Shown here: positions 28,767-40,760 of the stretch, piece after piece
How the letters are laid out: the number at the start of each line of letters is the position of its first letter
Numbering within the stretch: the stretch's first letter is position 1
Assembly (NCBI RefSeq): GCF_009914055.1
Contig: NZ_CP028271.1
Span: 1,488,001-1,552,000 of the forward strand
Origin: Mixta intestinalis
GTDB lineage: Bacteria > Pseudomonadota > Gammaproteobacteria > Enterobacterales > Enterobacteriaceae
DNA: 64,000 bases
Direction: 5' to 3'
The notes under the pieces: model-generated
What the model was told of the DNA's origin: nothing
What the model saw: only the letters and a program-made list of their open reading frames with translations
Databases searched by the model: none
Made by a program: the position numbers and the translations under genes

Positions 28767-28994
28767 GGCTATTCCTTCAACAATAAGCGGCGCAAGGCGC
28801 AGGAGAAAACGGTGCCATTTTACCTGCGCAGCGCAGTGGAAAACAGCCTTAACCTTTCTCCTCGTCTGTCATTCTGTTTCTGGCTGACCTCACTCTCCGC
28901 TGGTGAGCCAGGCATGCTGTTGTTATCTTTCAGTATGTTGTAACTAAAAAAAGAACTGATACCGCCGGCGAAGGCAGCAGCGGGCATTAATAGC

Positions 28995-30164
28995 CTACTG
29001 CCCGTCCAGCCCGCGAATAGGTTTAACTGAGGACCAGGCACGGCAGGAAGGACAGTGCCAGTAGAGCGCATGCGCGGTAAAACCGCATTTTTGGCAGCGG
29101 TAGCGCGGCTTGGTGCGAATTTGCTCGCCAACCATATCGCGCAGTACCATCAGACTTTCTTTCGCCCGCCCATCTTCCGCCTCATGCAGGTGAAAATCCA
29201 TCAGGCGATGAAAAACACGCATCGTGGGATGGCGCTGAAGCTGGCGATTAATATACATCTGCGCCACTTCAGCACCTTCTTCGCGCTCCAGTATATCGGA
29301 CAGATAGAGCTCAGCCTGCGCGCCGGTATTCTCCTCCACACAGCGGCGCAGGTAGTCAGCCCAGGCCGCCGGTTGCGCCAGATGCTGATAACAGCTCTCC
29401 AGCATCTCCAGCGTTTCGCTTACCAGCTCTTTATCCTGTTCGATGACGCGCTGCAAGTGGGCGGCGGCACGGGCATAGTCACCCTTCGCCATAAAGATGC
29501 GCCCCATCATGATAGAGACGCGAGCGCTCTGCCGATCGGCAGCCTCGCCCTTTTTCAGCAGGTTCAGCGCGCGATCGAGATCGTCGCTGCTCATCGCCTG
29601 TAGCGCCAGCTCACAGTAAAAATGTGCGATTTCCATCTGATGACGGCTTTTACCCAGCTTGACCAGCCTTTCTGCCGTGTCGATAGCCTTCTGCCACTCG
29701 CTGGTTGCCTGATAGATCAATAGCAACTGTTGCAGCGCGCTGAGGCGAAAATCTGTCTCATCCGTCAGCTGACCGAACATCTCTTCAGCGCGATCGTAGA
29801 ACCCTGCCGCCATGTAATCCCGCCCCAGCTGCTGCACCGCCAACAGTCGCTGCTCATAGTTCAGCGACGCGCTTTCCATCAGGGACTGGTGGATACGAAT
29901 GGCACGATCGACCTCGCCACGCGAACGAAACAGGTTACCCAGCGTCAGATGCGCTTCTACCGTGCCGCTATCCTCTTTCAACATATCAAGAAAGAGATCG
30001 ACTGCCTTGTCTTGCTGGTTTGACAACAGAAAGTTTACGCCAGCGACATAGTCACGCGACAGGCGGTTGGCTTCCTGCTGTTTATCCTGCTGCGCACTTC
30101 TGCGCCCCATGTACCAGCCATAAGCCGCAGCCACGGGCAGTAACAGAAACAGCAGTTCCAACAT
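28995..30164 (-). CDS. lapB: LPS assembly regulator LapB
   Basis: A 389-residue membrane-anchored TPR protein that hands LpxC to the FtsH protease and so sets lipopolysaccharide synthesis (E. coli LapB/YciM 389). An N-terminal membrane segment (MLELLFLLLPVAAAYGWYMG) is followed by about nine TPR repeats. A C-terminal rubredoxin-like zinc site has two CxxC pairs (CQKCGF and CPSCRAW). All elements needed for function are present. It follows lapA by 6 bases. Confidence 0.96.
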   Translation of the reverse strand: MLELLFLLLPVAAAYGWYMGRRSAQQDKQQEANRLSRDYVAGVNFLLSNQQDKAVDLFLDMLKEDSGTVEAHLTLGNLFRSRGEVDRAIRIHQSLMESASLNYEQRLLAVQQLGRDYMAAGFYDRAEEMFGQLTDETDFRLSALQQLLLIYQATSEWQKAIDTAERLVKLGKSRHQMEIAHFYCELALQAMSSDDLDRALNLLKKGEAADRQSARVSIMMGRIFMAKGDYARAAAHLQRVIEQDKELVSETLEMLESCYQHLAQPAAWADYLRRCVEENTGAQAELYLSDILEREEGAEVAQMYINRQLQRHPTMRVFHRLMDFHLHEAEDGRAKESLMVLRDMVGEQIRTKPRYRCQKCGFTAHALYWHCPSCRAWSSVKPIRGLDGQ

Positions 30165-30170
30165 GAAAAG

Positions 30171-30476
30171 TTATTCCTTGACGGCGGTCGGCTGTGACGG
30201 CTTGACGCTTTCGGTCTGTACCGTCTGCTGTTGCAGACGTTTCAACTTACGCTGAGCATTTGCCAGCGCTACGCGTACCCGCAGCCAGAAGAGGCCGCAA
30301 ATTGCCCAGCCCAGTACAAAACCGGCACCAAACAGGGAAGCCAGCAAGGTGGAAATACGGTATTCGCCCTGTGCAATCAGATAGTTAAACGTCACCACCT
30401 GGTCATTATGGGTACCGAGCGTAACGGAGATGATAAATATCACCAGAACCAATAAAAAGATCAGTAAATATTTCAC
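30171..30476 (-). CDS. lapA: LPS assembly protein LapA
   Basis: A 101-residue inner-membrane protein (LapA/YciS, DUF1049) with two membrane segments (about 1-20 and 44-66) and a C-terminal coiled-coil-like tail (ANAQRKLKRLQQQTVQTE). It works with LapB in lipopolysaccharide assembly and LpxC turnover. The start is preceded by AGGACG. It heads the lapA-lapB operon, as in E. coli. Confidence 0.94.
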   Translation of the reverse strand: MKYLLIFLLVLVIFIISVTLGTHNDQVVTFNYLIAQGEYRISTLLASLFGAGFVLGWAICGLFWLRVRVALANAQRKLKRLQQQTVQTESVKPSQPTAVKE

Positions 30477-30620
30477 ATGTCGTCCTGTAATTCGGTGTAA
30501 GCAAAAGGATTATGCCAAAAATGTTATAACGATGCTTGATCAGAAATCGTCTTAACTTAGCATGATGATAAATAGCGTGTTCTTATATTTCGGTTATGGG
30601 GCCTAAAAGCCGTTTTGCAA

Positions 30621-31391
30621 TCAGCTTTTTTTCTCCTGCTCGCGCTGGGCGATCTCCTGATGTTCATCAGGCGGAATCGTCAGCGGCCCGCACAGCCGTT
30701 GCGTCAGCCAGCTGGCGAACGTTACCAGCAGCCAGCTGATCCAGGTCGCCACCAGCAGATCGCGCGGCCAGTGCATCCCCAACAATACCCGGCTCCCCAT
30801 GACCGCCACGGCCCATATCATCAATACCCAGACGGTTTTTAAGTGGCGACGCGGCCAGAGCAGGCCGATACCCAGCAGCGCCCAGCTGGCAGCGAACATG
30901 GTATGCCCGGAAGGAAACGCAAAACCGGTTTCAAACGCCCAGTGACGCTTCAGCCATAAGGGAATATGGGTATCATCAGCAACCAGCTTTTGCACCATCG
31001 CGCTACGTGCCGGACGATCCAGCTGATAAAATCGCTCACCTGGAATATTGTGTGTCTTTTCCAGCCAGAGTACATAAGGGCGCGGCTCCTGCACCAGCGT
31101 TTTAATAAACGACTTAGCATACTGACCCGCCAGAATCGCTGACACCATGATCGCCAGCAAAAGTAATGCAGGCTTCAGGCGAAAACGCAGGCACCAGAGA
31201 AACCAGGCGCACAGCAACGCGCTGGTAAGAATGCCCCAGGGACGCGTAACGGTTTCCGTCATCCAGAACAGAAAGCGCAGCCCCGGACCGCTGGCACCCG
31301 GCTGCCACTGCCAGCCGGAAAGCCATATGGCAAGCGGCATTATCGACAGTAACAGTGCGCCTAACGCCGTGCGTTTTGCTATCTCCAGCAT
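30621..31391 (-). CDS. pgpB: Phosphatidylglycerophosphatase B / undecaprenyl-PP phosphatase
   Basis: A 256-residue inner-membrane PAP2-family phosphatase (E. coli 254). It dephosphorylates phosphatidylglycerophosphate, undecaprenyl pyrophosphate and related lipids. The three catalytic motifs are visible: KTLVQEPRP, PSGHTM and SRVLLGMHWPRD. Six membrane segments fit the family. AAGGAAG precedes the ATG at 31391. It lies upstream of lapA in the same direction, with a 144-base gap. Confidence 0.95.
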   Translation of the reverse strand: MLEIAKRTALGALLLSIMPLAIWLSGWQWQPGASGPGLRFLFWMTETVTRPWGILTSALLCAWFLWCLRFRLKPALLLLAIMVSAILAGQYAKSFIKTLVQEPRPYVLWLEKTHNIPGERFYQLDRPARSAMVQKLVADDTHIPLWLKRHWAFETGFAFPSGHTMFAASWALLGIGLLWPRRHLKTVWVLMIWAVAVMGSRVLLGMHWPRDLLVATWISWLLVTFASWLTQRLCGPLTIPPDEHQEIAQREQEKKS

Positions 31392-31622
31392 GTTTCTTCC
31401 TTATAGTTATTGAAAACTGCCGTTTGGAATTTAATAATAGCTTAGAAATTAACAACATAACCAGAACAACATGGATAATCGTGCGTTATCGCTTCAATCG
31501 TTACGTCGTATTACCTGTATCCGGGCGGGTTATGGCAAAATAGTTCACAATAATTTCGGTCAAGCTGACCAATACGCGCTAGCTTGATGATAGCGCAACC
31601 TAAGATGGTTCTGGAGAGTCAC

Positions 31623-32216
31623 ATGCAGCTTAAACGGGTGGCAGAAGCTAAACTGCCCACGCCCTGGGGCGACTTCCTCATGGTGGGATTTGAAGAATTG
31701 GCTACCGGCCACGATCATGTCGCGCTGGTGTTTGGTGATATCAGCGGCAGTGAAGCCGTGCTGGCACGCGTTCATTCTGAATGTTTGACCGGCGATGCGC
31801 TGTTCAGCCTGCGCTGCGACTGCGGCTTTCAGCTGGAAGCGGCACTGAATGCAATAGCGGAACAGGGCCGCGGCATTCTGCTTTATCATCGTCAGGAAGG
31901 GCGCAATATCGGCCTGCTGAATAAAATCCGCGCCTATGCGTTACAGGATAAAGGTTACGACACCGTTGAAGCGAACCACCATCTGGGCTTCGCCGCTGAC
32001 GAACGTGATTTCACGCTGTGCGCCGATATGTTCAAACTGCTGGGCGTGGATGAAGTGCGCCTGCTGACCAACAATCCACGTAAGGTGGAGATTCTCAGCG
32101 AAGCAGGTATTAATATCGTTGAGCGCGTACCGCTGGTCGTGGGGCGTAACCCAAAAAACGCCCATTACCTTGATACCAAAGCGGAAAAAATGGGCCATTT
32201 ATTGCCCAAATCGTGA
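31623..32216 (+). CDS. ribA: GTP cyclohydrolase II
   Basis: First committed enzyme of riboflavin synthesis, converting GTP to a diaminopyrimidinone phosphate with loss of formate and pyrophosphate. The 197 residues match E. coli RibA (196). The zinc ligands are in [20 protein letters not shown], and the GTP-binding [20 protein letters not shown] block is intact. The ATG at 31623 gives the family N-terminus [16 protein letters not shown] and follows GGAG by 6 bases. It is a stand-alone gene, not the RibBA fusion. Confidence 0.97.
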   Translation: MQLKRVAEAKLPTPWGDFLMVGFEELATGHDHVALVFGDISGSEAVLARVHSECLTGDALFSLRCDCGFQLEAALNAIAEQGRGILLYHRQEGRNIGLLNKIRAYALQDKGYDTVEANHHLGFAADERDFTLCADMFKLLGVDEVRLLTNNPRKVEILSEAGINIVERVPLVVGRNPKNAHYLDTKAEKMGHLLPKS

Positions 32217-32220
32217 AGAT

Positions 32221-32253
32221 AAAAAAAGCCGGGTTTATCTACCCGGCTTTTTT
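32221..32253. terminator. Bidirectional terminator between ribA and acnA
   Basis: AAAAAAAGCCGGGT (32221-32234) pairs with ACCCGGCTTTTTT (32241-32253). T-runs on both strands serve both convergent genes. Confidence 0.9.
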
Positions 32254-32254
32254 A

Positions 32255-34930
32255 TCAATTCAGCATATTACGAATAACGTAGTGCAGGATGCCGTCGTTC
32301 TGGTAATAAGTCAGCTCATTACCGGTATCGATACGGCAGCGGGTTGCCAGCTCCTCCTTACTGCCATCAGGGCGCGTTAGCGTTACCTTCACCGTGCCGC
32401 CAGGCGTCAACGCCGCCAGATTTTCCACATCGATCCGCTCATCGCCGGTTAGCTGCAAGGTTTTGCGGGTAACGCCCTGCGGAAACTCCAGCGGCAGAAT
32501 GCCCATGCCGATCAGGTTTGAGCGGTGGATACGCTCAAAGGATTCACAGATAACCACCCGCACGCCAAGCAAACGTGGCCCCTTTGCAGCCCAGTCGCGG
32601 CTGGAACCGGAGCCATACTCTTTCCCGGCAATCACTGCCAGCGGTACGCCCTGCTTCTGCCAGGCCATCGCCGCATCGTAGATAGAGAGCGGTTCACCGC
32701 CTGGCTCCAGGCGCGTCATGCCGCCCTCCACGCCGGGTACCATTTCATTACGAATGCGGATATTGGCAAAAGTCCCGCGCATCATCACTTCATGGTTGCC
32801 GCGACGCGAACCGTAGGAGTTAAAATCGGTACGCTCAACGCCGTGTGCCAGCAGGTAACGTCCCGCCGGGCTTTCCGCTTTGATGCTGCCTGCCGGAGAA
32901 ATATGGTCGGTCGTAACGGAGTCGCCGAGCATCGCCAGAATACGCGCGCCTTTGATATCTTCAATCGGCTTCGGCGTTTTCTCCATATCGTCAAAGAAAG
33001 GCGACAGTCGGATATAGGTTGAGCTTTCATCCCAGTCATAGGTAGCCGCTTCGCTGACGCTAATCTGCTGCCATTCCGGTGTGCCGTCAAAGACCTCCGA
33101 ATATTCCTTCAGGAACATATCGCTGGAAACCTGCTGCACCGCCGCGGTAATTTCATCCGGCGAAGGCCAGATATCTTTCAGATAGACCGGCTTACCGCTT
33201 TGATCTTCGCCGATAGGGTCGGTTTGCAGATTGATATTCATATTCCCCGCCAGCGCATAGGCGACCACCAGCGGCGGCGAAGCAAGCCAGTTCGTTTTGA
33301 TCAACGGATGAATGCGCCCTTCAAAATTACGGTTACCTGACAGTACGGCACCCACGGTCAGATCGCCCTGCTTAATGGCGTTTTCGATATTTTCTGGCAG
33401 CGGGCCGGAGTTACCGATACAGGTGGTACAGCCGTAGCCCACCAGGTTAAAGCCCAGCTTATCGAGCCAGGGCGTCAAACGTGCGGTAGCCAGATAATCC
33501 GATACCACCTTAGAACCCGGAGCCAGCGATGCTTTCACCCACGGCTTACGCTGTAGTCCCAGCGTAACCGCTTTTTGCGCCAGCAAACCCGCCGCCATCA
33601 GCACGCTGGGGTTAGAGGTGTTGGTACAGGAGGTGATGGCGGCGATAACCACCGCGCCATCGCTCAGCTCATGCTGCTGTTCGCCATCGAACCAGGTCAC
33701 CGGGCGATGCGCTTTTTGCGCGTGGTTAACTTCCAGCTCGTTACTCTGCTGAAAAGCCTGCGGCACTGCACCCAACGCCACACGATCCTGTGGACGCTTC
33801 GGCCCGGCAATACTGGCTTCAACGTCATCCATATCCAGCGCCAGGGTACTGGTAAATACCGGCGTATCCCCCGGATTGCGCCATAGCCCCTGCGCTTTCG
33901 CATAGGCTTCAACCAGCGCTACCTGCTCGCTGCTTCTGCCGGTCAGTTTCATATAGCCGAGCGTTACGCTATCGACAGGAAAGAAGCCGCAGGTTGCGCC
34001 ATATTCCGGAGCCATATTCGCAATGGTTGCCCGATCGGCCAGCGGCAGATCGTCCAGCCCGTCGCCATAAAATTCAACAAACTTGCCAACCACGCCATGT
34101 TTGCGCAGCATCTGGGTCACGGTCAGAACCAGATCGGTCGCCGTGATGCCAGGACGCAGCTTGCCGGTCAGTTTGAAGCCGACCACATCAGGAATTAACA
34201 TCGATACCGGCTGACCGAGCATCGCCGCTTCTGCCTCAATGCCGCCTACGCCCCACCCCAATACGCCGAGGCCGTTAATCATGGTGGTATGCGAATCGGT
34301 GCCGACCAGCGTATCGGGCCAGGCAAAGCGTTTGCCTTCCTGCTCTTCATGCCATACCGCTTTACCCAGATATTCCAGGTTTACCTGATGGCAGATACCG
34401 GTACCAGGCGGCACCACGCGGAATTTATCAAAGGCTTTCTGCCCCCAACGCAAAAAGACGTAGCGCTCGTGGTTACGCTCCATTTCAAGGCGCACATTTT
34501 CTTCAAACGCGTCATCGTCACCGAAACGATCGACGGTGACAGAATGGTCAATCACCAAATCGACCGGCGACAGCGGATTAACTCTGGCTACCTCACCGCC
34601 AAGCCGTTTCACTGCTTCACGCATCGCGGCTAAATCGACCACCGCCGGTACGCCGGTAAAATCCTGCATCAGCACGCGCGCGGGACGGTAAGCAATTTCA
34701 CGATCGGCATGGGCACTTTTCTGCCAGTCGGCCAGCGCCTGAATATCTTCAGCGGTAACGGAGCTTTCATCCTGCCAGCGCAGCAGGTTCTCCATTAATA
34801 CTTTAAGGGATTTTGGTAAGCGGGAGAGATCGCCCAGCTGCTGAGCGGCACGCGGAAGGCTATAAAAATAATAGCGCTGCCCGTCAACATCCAGCGTGTC
34901 CTGACTCATATCTCGCAGGGATAACGACAT
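32255..34930 (-). CDS. acnA: Aconitate hydratase A
   Basis: Stress-resistant [4Fe-4S] aconitase, which interconverts citrate and isocitrate; 891 residues, as in E. coli. The cluster cysteines are seen in [11 protein letters not shown] and in [16 protein letters not shown]. The domain-4 motifs ([32 protein letters not shown]) are intact. As in E. coli it neighbours ribA on one side and the small ymiA/yciX genes before cysB on the other. AGGAGG at suitable spacing precedes the start. Confidence 0.97.
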   Translation of the reverse strand: MSLSLRDMSQDTLDVDGQRYYFYSLPRAAQQLGDLSRLPKSLKVLMENLLRWQDESSVTAEDIQALADWQKSAHADREIAYRPARVLMQDFTGVPAVVDLAAMREAVKRLGGEVARVNPLSPVDLVIDHSVTVDRFGDDDAFEENVRLEMERNHERYVFLRWGQKAFDKFRVVPPGTGICHQVNLEYLGKAVWHEEQEGKRFAWPDTLVGTDSHTTMINGLGVLGWGVGGIEAEAAMLGQPVSMLIPDVVGFKLTGKLRPGITATDLVLTVTQMLRKHGVVGKFVEFYGDGLDDLPLADRATIANMAPEYGATCGFFPVDSVTLGYMKLTGRSSEQVALVEAYAKAQGLWRNPGDTPVFTSTLALDMDDVEASIAGPKRPQDRVALGAVPQAFQQSNELEVNHAQKAHRPVTWFDGEQQHELSDGAVVIAAITSCTNTSNPSVLMAAGLLAQKAVTLGLQRKPWVKASLAPGSKVVSDYLATARLTPWLDKLGFNLVGYGCTTCIGNSGPLPENIENAIKQGDLTVGAVLSGNRNFEGRIHPLIKTNWLASPPLVVAYALAGNMNINLQTDPIGEDQSGKPVYLKDIWPSPDEITAAVQQVSSDMFLKEYSEVFDGTPEWQQISVSEAATYDWDESSTYIRLSPFFDDMEKTPKPIEDIKGARILAMLGDSVTTDHISPAGSIKAESPAGRYLLAHGVERTDFNSYGSRRGNHEVMMRGTFANIRIRNEMVPGVEGGMTRLEPGGEPLSIYDAAMAWQKQGVPLAVIAGKEYGSGSSRDWAAKGPRLLGVRVVICESFERIHRSNLIGMGILPLEFPQGVTRKTLQLTGDERIDVENLAALTPGGTVKVTLTRPDGSKEELATRCRIDTGNELTYYQNDGILHYVIRNMLN

Positions 34931-35087
34931 AGCTCCTCCTTTATTATCACATTCTTAATAACCTGATAGACGATAAGGTCTGCGTTAAAGATAGTACAAA
35001 CCAGAGTTAACGTTTTGATAACAACACAAATCGACACACCGGCAGAAATAAGTCAAAGCGGAGAAAACAATGAAAGGAGAAAACAGA

Positions 35088-35115
35088 ACGCCCCGCTGTA
35101 AACAGACGGGGCGTC
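35088..35115 (-). terminator. Terminator after the 28-codon membrane peptide gene
   Basis: On the minus strand CGCCCCGTCTG and CAGCGGGGCG form a GC-rich stem around TTTA, followed by TTCTGTTTTC. It lies ~28 bases beyond the small gene's stop. Confidence 0.7.
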
Positions 35116-35142
35116 AGAAGAAAATAGTACGTTTGAGAGGTA

Positions 35143-35229
35143 TTACTGTATAAACAGCCAAAAGGCCGCGATCCAAATCAGCAGCGAATAGGCAGAAGCA
35201 CTAAAAAATGAGAACAGAGAAATATTCAT
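35143..35229 (-). CDS. 28-residue single-helix membrane peptide
   Basis: A small reading frame, ATG to TAA, encoding 28 residues (MNISLFSFFSASAYSLLIWI then AAFWLFIQ) that would form one membrane helix. AGAGG sits 5 bases before the ATG, and a rho-independent terminator follows, so it has the signals of a real gene. E. coli also has tiny proteins in the acnA-cysB interval, but I cannot match this one with confidence. The function is unknown. Confidence 0.6.
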   Translation of the reverse strand: MNISLFSFFSASAYSLLIWIAAFWLFIQ

Positions 35230-35426
35230 TTTCACCTCTCAGGTCGATTTCCGACGCATTAAGACACAGAACACCGAATCTATTTAACAACTAAATAGAT
35301 TCTACCGAATACCGTGTGGTTACGTTCTTCAGGCGGTTAAAAAACGCCCGATCGGGTTACCGATCAACAGGAAGGAATATGTGAGTAGTTATTTTTAAAT
35401 AATTATTTACTGAAAGTAATTGTGGT

Positions 35427-35591
35427 TTATTTATCGTTACTATCACTCATTAATTCGATAAAGCTGCGCTGAGCATCGTTAAGCGCCCATTCTTGCGGAA
35501 TCACCACTTTTTCCTGCGGCTTGGGCGTACAGCTGCCCGTTTTTAATTTGCGGACCGGCTGCGCTTTAATACGCATTGCTTGTTCCCACAT
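35427..35591 (-). CDS. yciX: YciX-like small protein
   Basis: A 54-residue hydrophilic protein (starting MWEQAMRIKAQPVRKLK) without a membrane segment, in the position of yciX (DUF2566) between cysB and acnA of E. coli. The ATG at 35591 follows CTGGAGTTAATT, which is also the 3' end of the ymiA-like gene, so the two are likely translated together. The function is unknown. The name rests on position, length and resemblance from memory. Confidence 0.7.
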   Translation of the reverse strand: MWEQAMRIKAQPVRKLKTGSCTPKPQEKVVIPQEWALNDAQRSFIELMSDSNDK

Positions 35592-35593
35592 AA

Positions 35594-35755
35594 TTAACTC
35601 CAGAGTTGCCAAACCAGTAATGCAACAGCAATCCAGAACAGGCCAGAAGCGGCAAAGACTGCCAACCAGGCTTTACGGCGAAGACTCATTCCGCTGCGTG
35701 CTACGTTATTTGTGCTGCCCTGTACAACAGGTTGTACTGATATTCTCATAGCCAT
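35594..35755 (-). CDS. ymiA: YmiA-like small membrane protein
   Basis: A 53-residue protein with a basic N-terminal half (RSGMSLRRKAWLAVF) and one C-terminal membrane helix ending in WIAVALLVWQLWS, which resembles E. coli YmiA in sequence and position. The start is uncertain: ATG at 35755 or 35749, neither with a strong binding site. Its stop lies 2 bases before the yciX-like start. The function is unknown. Confidence 0.7.
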   Translation of the reverse strand: MAMRISVQPVVQGSTNNVARSGMSLRRKAWLAVFAASGLFWIAVALLVWQLWS

Positions 35756-35797
35756 AGATTTGATAATCACTCTCGATAAAATGATTGATAACACCAA

Positions 35798-36202
35798 TCA
35801 GCTTTTAGGAGAAATCCTAAACATTTTAAGACCAAAAATCCAGCTATTTTTGTTGAGTTGAACGATTAGTACAATTTATCGTTGACCTACATTCCTATCA
35901 GTATAATTTAACTAACCTATCAAAGACGCTGCTCTCCTTAAGTCAAATATTACACAAAAACGCTTAAACCGATCCAGAGAATAACAGACAAAAACACATT
36001 CATACCGCCTGATAGCTGCGCTTACGGCTCGGTTTAAATTGAGTATGAGAATAGTCCTGGCACTCTGCAAAAGTGCCCGCATGAAAGTGTGTACTGTTTC
36101 GCAATTAATTAATTACAATAAAAAAACATGTGATGAATGTTTCATTTATAGAAAAATAATCATAAAGATTCTGTAAAGTGTGTAATTGGCTGGTATTAAA
36201 GT
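35798..36202. other. Intergenic region between ymiA and cysB
   Basis: About 400 AT-rich bases upstream of the ymiA-like gene and downstream of cysB. No reading frame with a credible binding site was seen. It must hold the ymiA/yciX promoter, but no convincing -35/-10 pair was chosen. Confidence 0.4.
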
Positions 36203-36224
36203 AAAAAAGGCCGCCAATGCGACC
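36203..36224 (-). terminator. Rho-independent terminator of cysB
   Basis: On the minus strand GGTCGC-ATTG-GCGGCC forms a stem with one G-U pair, followed by TTTTTTAC. It is ~30 bases past the cysB stop. Confidence 0.75.
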
Positions 36225-36251
36225 TTATTACCTTTCTGTTTATGTGGTTTA

Positions 36252-37232
<981 letters not shown>

Positions 37233-37437
37233 TCATCCCGATGATAACGCCACGCGCTGAACCCGCGCGCAGCCAGGGAGAAATCCGCAAACAAGGCGCT
37301 TAACGAACGGGTATAGCGTTAGGAAAATTCAGAAGGTGATACTATAACCACTATAACATTTCTCAATCTGATGTATAGCTTTTAGCTATAAGGCAGACAA
37401 AGAAAAGGCCGATATCGCTATCGACCGCGCAATAAAC

Positions 37438-37462
37438 AAAGGCCAGTCATTGACTGGCCTTT
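37438..37462 (-). terminator. Terminator of topA
   Basis: AAAGGCCAGTCA and TGACTGGCCTTT form a near-perfect palindrome 17 bases after the topA stop. The minus-strand tail is TTTGTTTATT, a moderate T-run. Confidence 0.65.
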
Positions 37463-37478
37463 GGCACTAACTACACCA

Positions 37479-40067
37479 TTATTTTTCCGTTACGCGCCAC
37501 GCGCCGTCAACGAAGAAGGCCGACCAGCCGGTCGCCTTGCCATCTTTTTCAGAGCTGACGTACTGCTGTTTGGTCTTACGGCTGAAGCGCACCATCGTTT
37601 TATTGCCCTTATCATCGGTGGCTGGCGCATCAGCAAGATAGCGCAGCTTCTCCGGCAGACGGTCGCGGAAGCGCTGTAGCTCTTCTACCAGCGGCGCACG
37701 GGTTTCACGCGATTTCGGGAAGGTGTTAGCCGCAAGGAATACGCCCGCAGCACCGTCGCGCAACACAAAATAGGCATCCGATTTTTCACACGGCAGTTCC
37801 GGCAGCGGTACCGGATCTTCCTTCGGCGGCGCAACTTCACCATTACGCAGGATCTTACGGGTGTTTTTACACTCGTCGTTGGTACAAGCCATGTACTTAC
37901 CGAAGCGGCCCATTTTCAGGTGCATCTCAGAGCCACATTTTTCGCACTCAACGATCGGGCCATCGTAGCCCTTGATGCGAAACTCGCCCTGCTCGATTTC
38001 GTAACCGTCACAGCTGGGGTTATTACCACAGACGTGCAGCTTACGATGATTATCGATCAGGTAGCTGTCCATCGCCGTACCGCATTTCTGACAGCGGCGG
38101 CGGGCGCGCAGCGCGTTGGTTTCCGCATCATCACCTTCCAGAATATTCAGAACTTCATTTTCTGGAATCAGGTTGATGGTCTGCTTACAGCGCTCTTTCG
38201 GCGGCAGCGCATAGCCGGAACAGCCAAGGAACACGCCAGTGCTGGCGGTACGAATCCCCATTTTACGCCCACAGGTTGGGCAGTCGATAGAGGTCAGTAC
38301 CATCGGGTTCGGCTGCATGCCACCCTCTTCCGGATCTTTTTCCGCCTGATCCAGCTGCTTGCTGAAATCTGCGAAGAAGTGATCCAGTACCGCTTTCCAT
38401 TCGGCCTGATCGTTTGCCACCTGGTCGAGGCTGTCTTCCATATGGGCGGTGAAATCGTAATTCATCAGCTCGCGGAAGTTCTCTTCCAGGCGATCGGTAA
38501 CGATCTCCCCCATCTTCTCAGCATAGAAACGGCGGCTTTCTACACGCACGTAACCACGATCCTGGATGGTGGAGATAATCGACGCGTAGGTGGACGGGCG
38601 ACCGATACCGCGTTTTTCCAGCTCGCGTACCAGTGAAGCTTCGCTGAAACGCGCCGGTGGCTTGGTAAAGTGCTGGCTGGGATTAAGCTGTTGGAGATTC
38701 AGCTCATCGCCTGGCTCAATCGCCGGTAAAATACGATCTTCATCGCCTTTACGCAGCGCTGGCATCACTTTAGTCCAGCCGTCAAAACGCAAAATGCGCC
38801 CTTTGGCTTTCAGCCTGAACTCGCCAGCAGCTACCGTCAGCGTGGTGGAGTCATACTGCGCCGGTACCATCTGACAGGCAACAAACTGACGCCAGATCAG
38901 CTGATACAGCTTCTGCGCATCCGCTTCCATATCTTTCAGCTGTTCAGGCTGGATGTTGACGTCAGAGGGGCGGATCGCTTCGTGTGCCTCCTGCGAGTTC
39001 TCTTTGCTGGCGTAAGCGTTGGGGTTTTTCGGCAAATATTTTTCGCCGAAGGTAGATTCGATATAACCGCGCGCCATAGTAACGGCATCCTGGCTCAGGT
39101 TGGTTGAGTCGGTACGCATATAGGTGATATGCCCCGCTTCATACAACCGCTGCGCCAGCGCCATGGTCCTTTTTACCCCGAAGCCCAGACGGGTGCTGGC
39201 TGCCTGTTGCAGCGTCGAGGTGATAAAGGGCGCGCCCGGCTTGCTGCTGGTTGGCCGATCTTCACGATCTTCGACGCGAAAACGGGCTTTTTCCAGCAGG
39301 CTGACCGCCGCCTGCGTCTGCTCTTTATTGACCGGACGGAATGGCTTATCACCCTGATGCGTAACCTGCATCGGCAGATCGCTGCCTTTCGGCGTGGTGA
39401 GATCGGCGCTCAGCTCCCAGTACTCTTCCGGTACGAATGCCTTGATTTCGCGTTCGCGTTCTACCACCAGCCGCACCGCAACGGACTGCACGCGTCCAGC
39501 GGAGAGGCCACGGGCAATTTTCTTCCACAGCAGCGGAGAAACCATATAGCCCACGACGCGGTCCATAAAGCGGCGCGCCTGCTGGGCGTTAACGCGATCG
39601 ATATTAAGTTCGCCCGGCTTTTCAAACGCCTGACGAATCGCATTTTTGGTGATTTCGTTAAACACGACGCGGCTGAAGCGTTGATCGTCGCCGCCAATCA
39701 CTTCCCGCAGGTGCCACGCAATGGCTTCTCCTTCGCGGTCAAGGTCAGTTGCGAGATAGATATGATCGGCTTCCTGCGCCAGCGCTTTTAGTTCAGAGAC
39801 AACTTTCTCTTTACCGGGCAATATTTGATAGTCAGCTTTCCAGCCGTGCCAGGGATCGACGCCCATACGGCTAACCAGCGCCGTCTTTTCATCTTTTTTG
39901 CCTTTTTTGGCTGGTTTAGCATCAGCGCTCTTTTTCACCGTCGAGCCACTGGTCGGCAAATCACGTATATGACCAACGCTGGATTTCACCACGTAGTCTT
40001 TACCGAGATATTTATTAATCGTTTTGGCCTTTGCCGGGGACTCGACTATTACGAGAGCTTTACCCAT
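37479..40067 (-). CDS. topA: DNA topoisomerase I
   Basis: Type IA topoisomerase that relaxes negative supercoils; 862 residues (E. coli 865). The N-terminal TOPRIM domain has [17 protein letters not shown] and [13 protein letters not shown]. The active-site tyrosine is in [10 protein letters not shown]. The C-terminal part has three four-cysteine zinc ribbons (CPTCGRKMG.., CQKCGTAMD.., CEKCGSEMH..) followed by the cysteine-free ribbon. The start follows AAAGGTAAAT. It is divergent from yciN across a 405-base gap. Confidence 0.97.
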   Translation of the reverse strand: MGKALVIVESPAKAKTINKYLGKDYVVKSSVGHIRDLPTSGSTVKKSADAKPAKKGKKDEKTALVSRMGVDPWHGWKADYQILPGKEKVVSELKALAQEADHIYLATDLDREGEAIAWHLREVIGGDDQRFSRVVFNEITKNAIRQAFEKPGELNIDRVNAQQARRFMDRVVGYMVSPLLWKKIARGLSAGRVQSVAVRLVVEREREIKAFVPEEYWELSADLTTPKGSDLPMQVTHQGDKPFRPVNKEQTQAAVSLLEKARFRVEDREDRPTSSKPGAPFITSTLQQAASTRLGFGVKRTMALAQRLYEAGHITYMRTDSTNLSQDAVTMARGYIESTFGEKYLPKNPNAYASKENSQEAHEAIRPSDVNIQPEQLKDMEADAQKLYQLIWRQFVACQMVPAQYDSTTLTVAAGEFRLKAKGRILRFDGWTKVMPALRKGDEDRILPAIEPGDELNLQQLNPSQHFTKPPARFSEASLVRELEKRGIGRPSTYASIISTIQDRGYVRVESRRFYAEKMGEIVTDRLEENFRELMNYDFTAHMEDSLDQVANDQAEWKAVLDHFFADFSKQLDQAEKDPEEGGMQPNPMVLTSIDCPTCGRKMGIRTASTGVFLGCSGYALPPKERCKQTINLIPENEVLNILEGDDAETNALRARRRCQKCGTAMDSYLIDNHRKLHVCGNNPSCDGYEIEQGEFRIKGYDGPIVECEKCGSEMHLKMGRFGKYMACTNDECKNTRKILRNGEVAPPKEDPVPLPELPCEKSDAYFVLRDGAAGVFLAANTFPKSRETRAPLVEELQRFRDRLPEKLRYLADAPATDDKGNKTMVRFSRKTKQQYVSSEKDGKATGWSAFFVDGAWRVTEK

Positions 40068-40472
40068 ATTTACCTTTACCTGATGAATACGTCCGAATGT
40101 AATGATGGCGTTTTCCAGCGTTGCCAGTCAGCATGTCAACCTATATTGCTGCGGATTGAAAAAAATCAACCCGGTCTTTTTTGCTGCGGATATCCGCTTA
40201 CTTTTCAGCTTATCGCGCTGATTAACGACGATTTTTAGCTGAGAACCGGCACTTCCCGCCGCCAGCGTAAAGCCATTTTTACGCCCGGACCCTGAAACGC
40301 CCACACTGTACCTGATAAAATCTGATACGCAACTTAATTAGCATCTTGCCTGGTTTTACGCCACCCTTGCCGCTTTTTTCCTGCGCAGACATATCCACAC
40401 GCTATTTGCGGTCAACGGCAACAGGCCAGTAATATAGAAGAGAATATGGGTCTGTCAAAATGGGATTAAATA
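40068..40472. other. Divergent promoter region of topA and yciN
   Basis: A 405-base spacer between two divergent genes. In E. coli this region contains several topA promoters, including a heat-shock one. I saw no reading frame and no single convincing -35/-10 pair. The last 60 bases before yciN contain its probable promoter (AATATAGAAG near 40431). Confidence 0.4.
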
Positions 40473-40724
40473 ATGAACGCCAAAACTTCACCGCTTTCAC
40501 GTCAACAACTCATTGAAAAAGCGAATGCGCTAATCAGCGAACATGACGATTATTTTGCCGGGGTTAAGGTTAGCGAAGTCGAGCAAAACGGGCATCTGCT
40601 GGTGTTTCGCGGCGATTATTTTCTCGACGAAAATGGTTTGCCAACGGCGAAAAGTACCGCGGTATTTAATATTTTTAAAGCGCTGACGGTAGCGTTATCG
40701 GAAAAATATCATTTAGCAGAATGA
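40473..40724 (+). CDS. yciN: Conserved small protein YciN
   Basis: An 83-residue protein matching E. coli YciN in length and position (between topA and sohB). It starts MNAKTSPLSRQQLIEKANAL and has no signal peptide or membrane helix. The function is not established. It converges on sohB, and a GACGCCCG/CGGGCGTC hairpin lies between them. Confidence 0.9.
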   Translation: MNAKTSPLSRQQLIEKANALISEHDDYFAGVKVSEVEQNGHLLVFRGDYFLDENGLPTAKSTAVFNIFKALTVALSEKYHLAE

Positions 40725-40751
40725 CGCCCGACGGATAGCAGGCCGGGCGTC
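40723..40751. terminator. Hairpin between yciN and sohB, possible terminator
   Basis: GACGCCCG (40723-40730) pairs perfectly with CGGGCGTC (40744-40751) in the gap between convergent genes. Neither side has a clear T-run, so termination is uncertain. Confidence 0.35.
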
Positions 40752-40760
40752 ATGGGGAAA

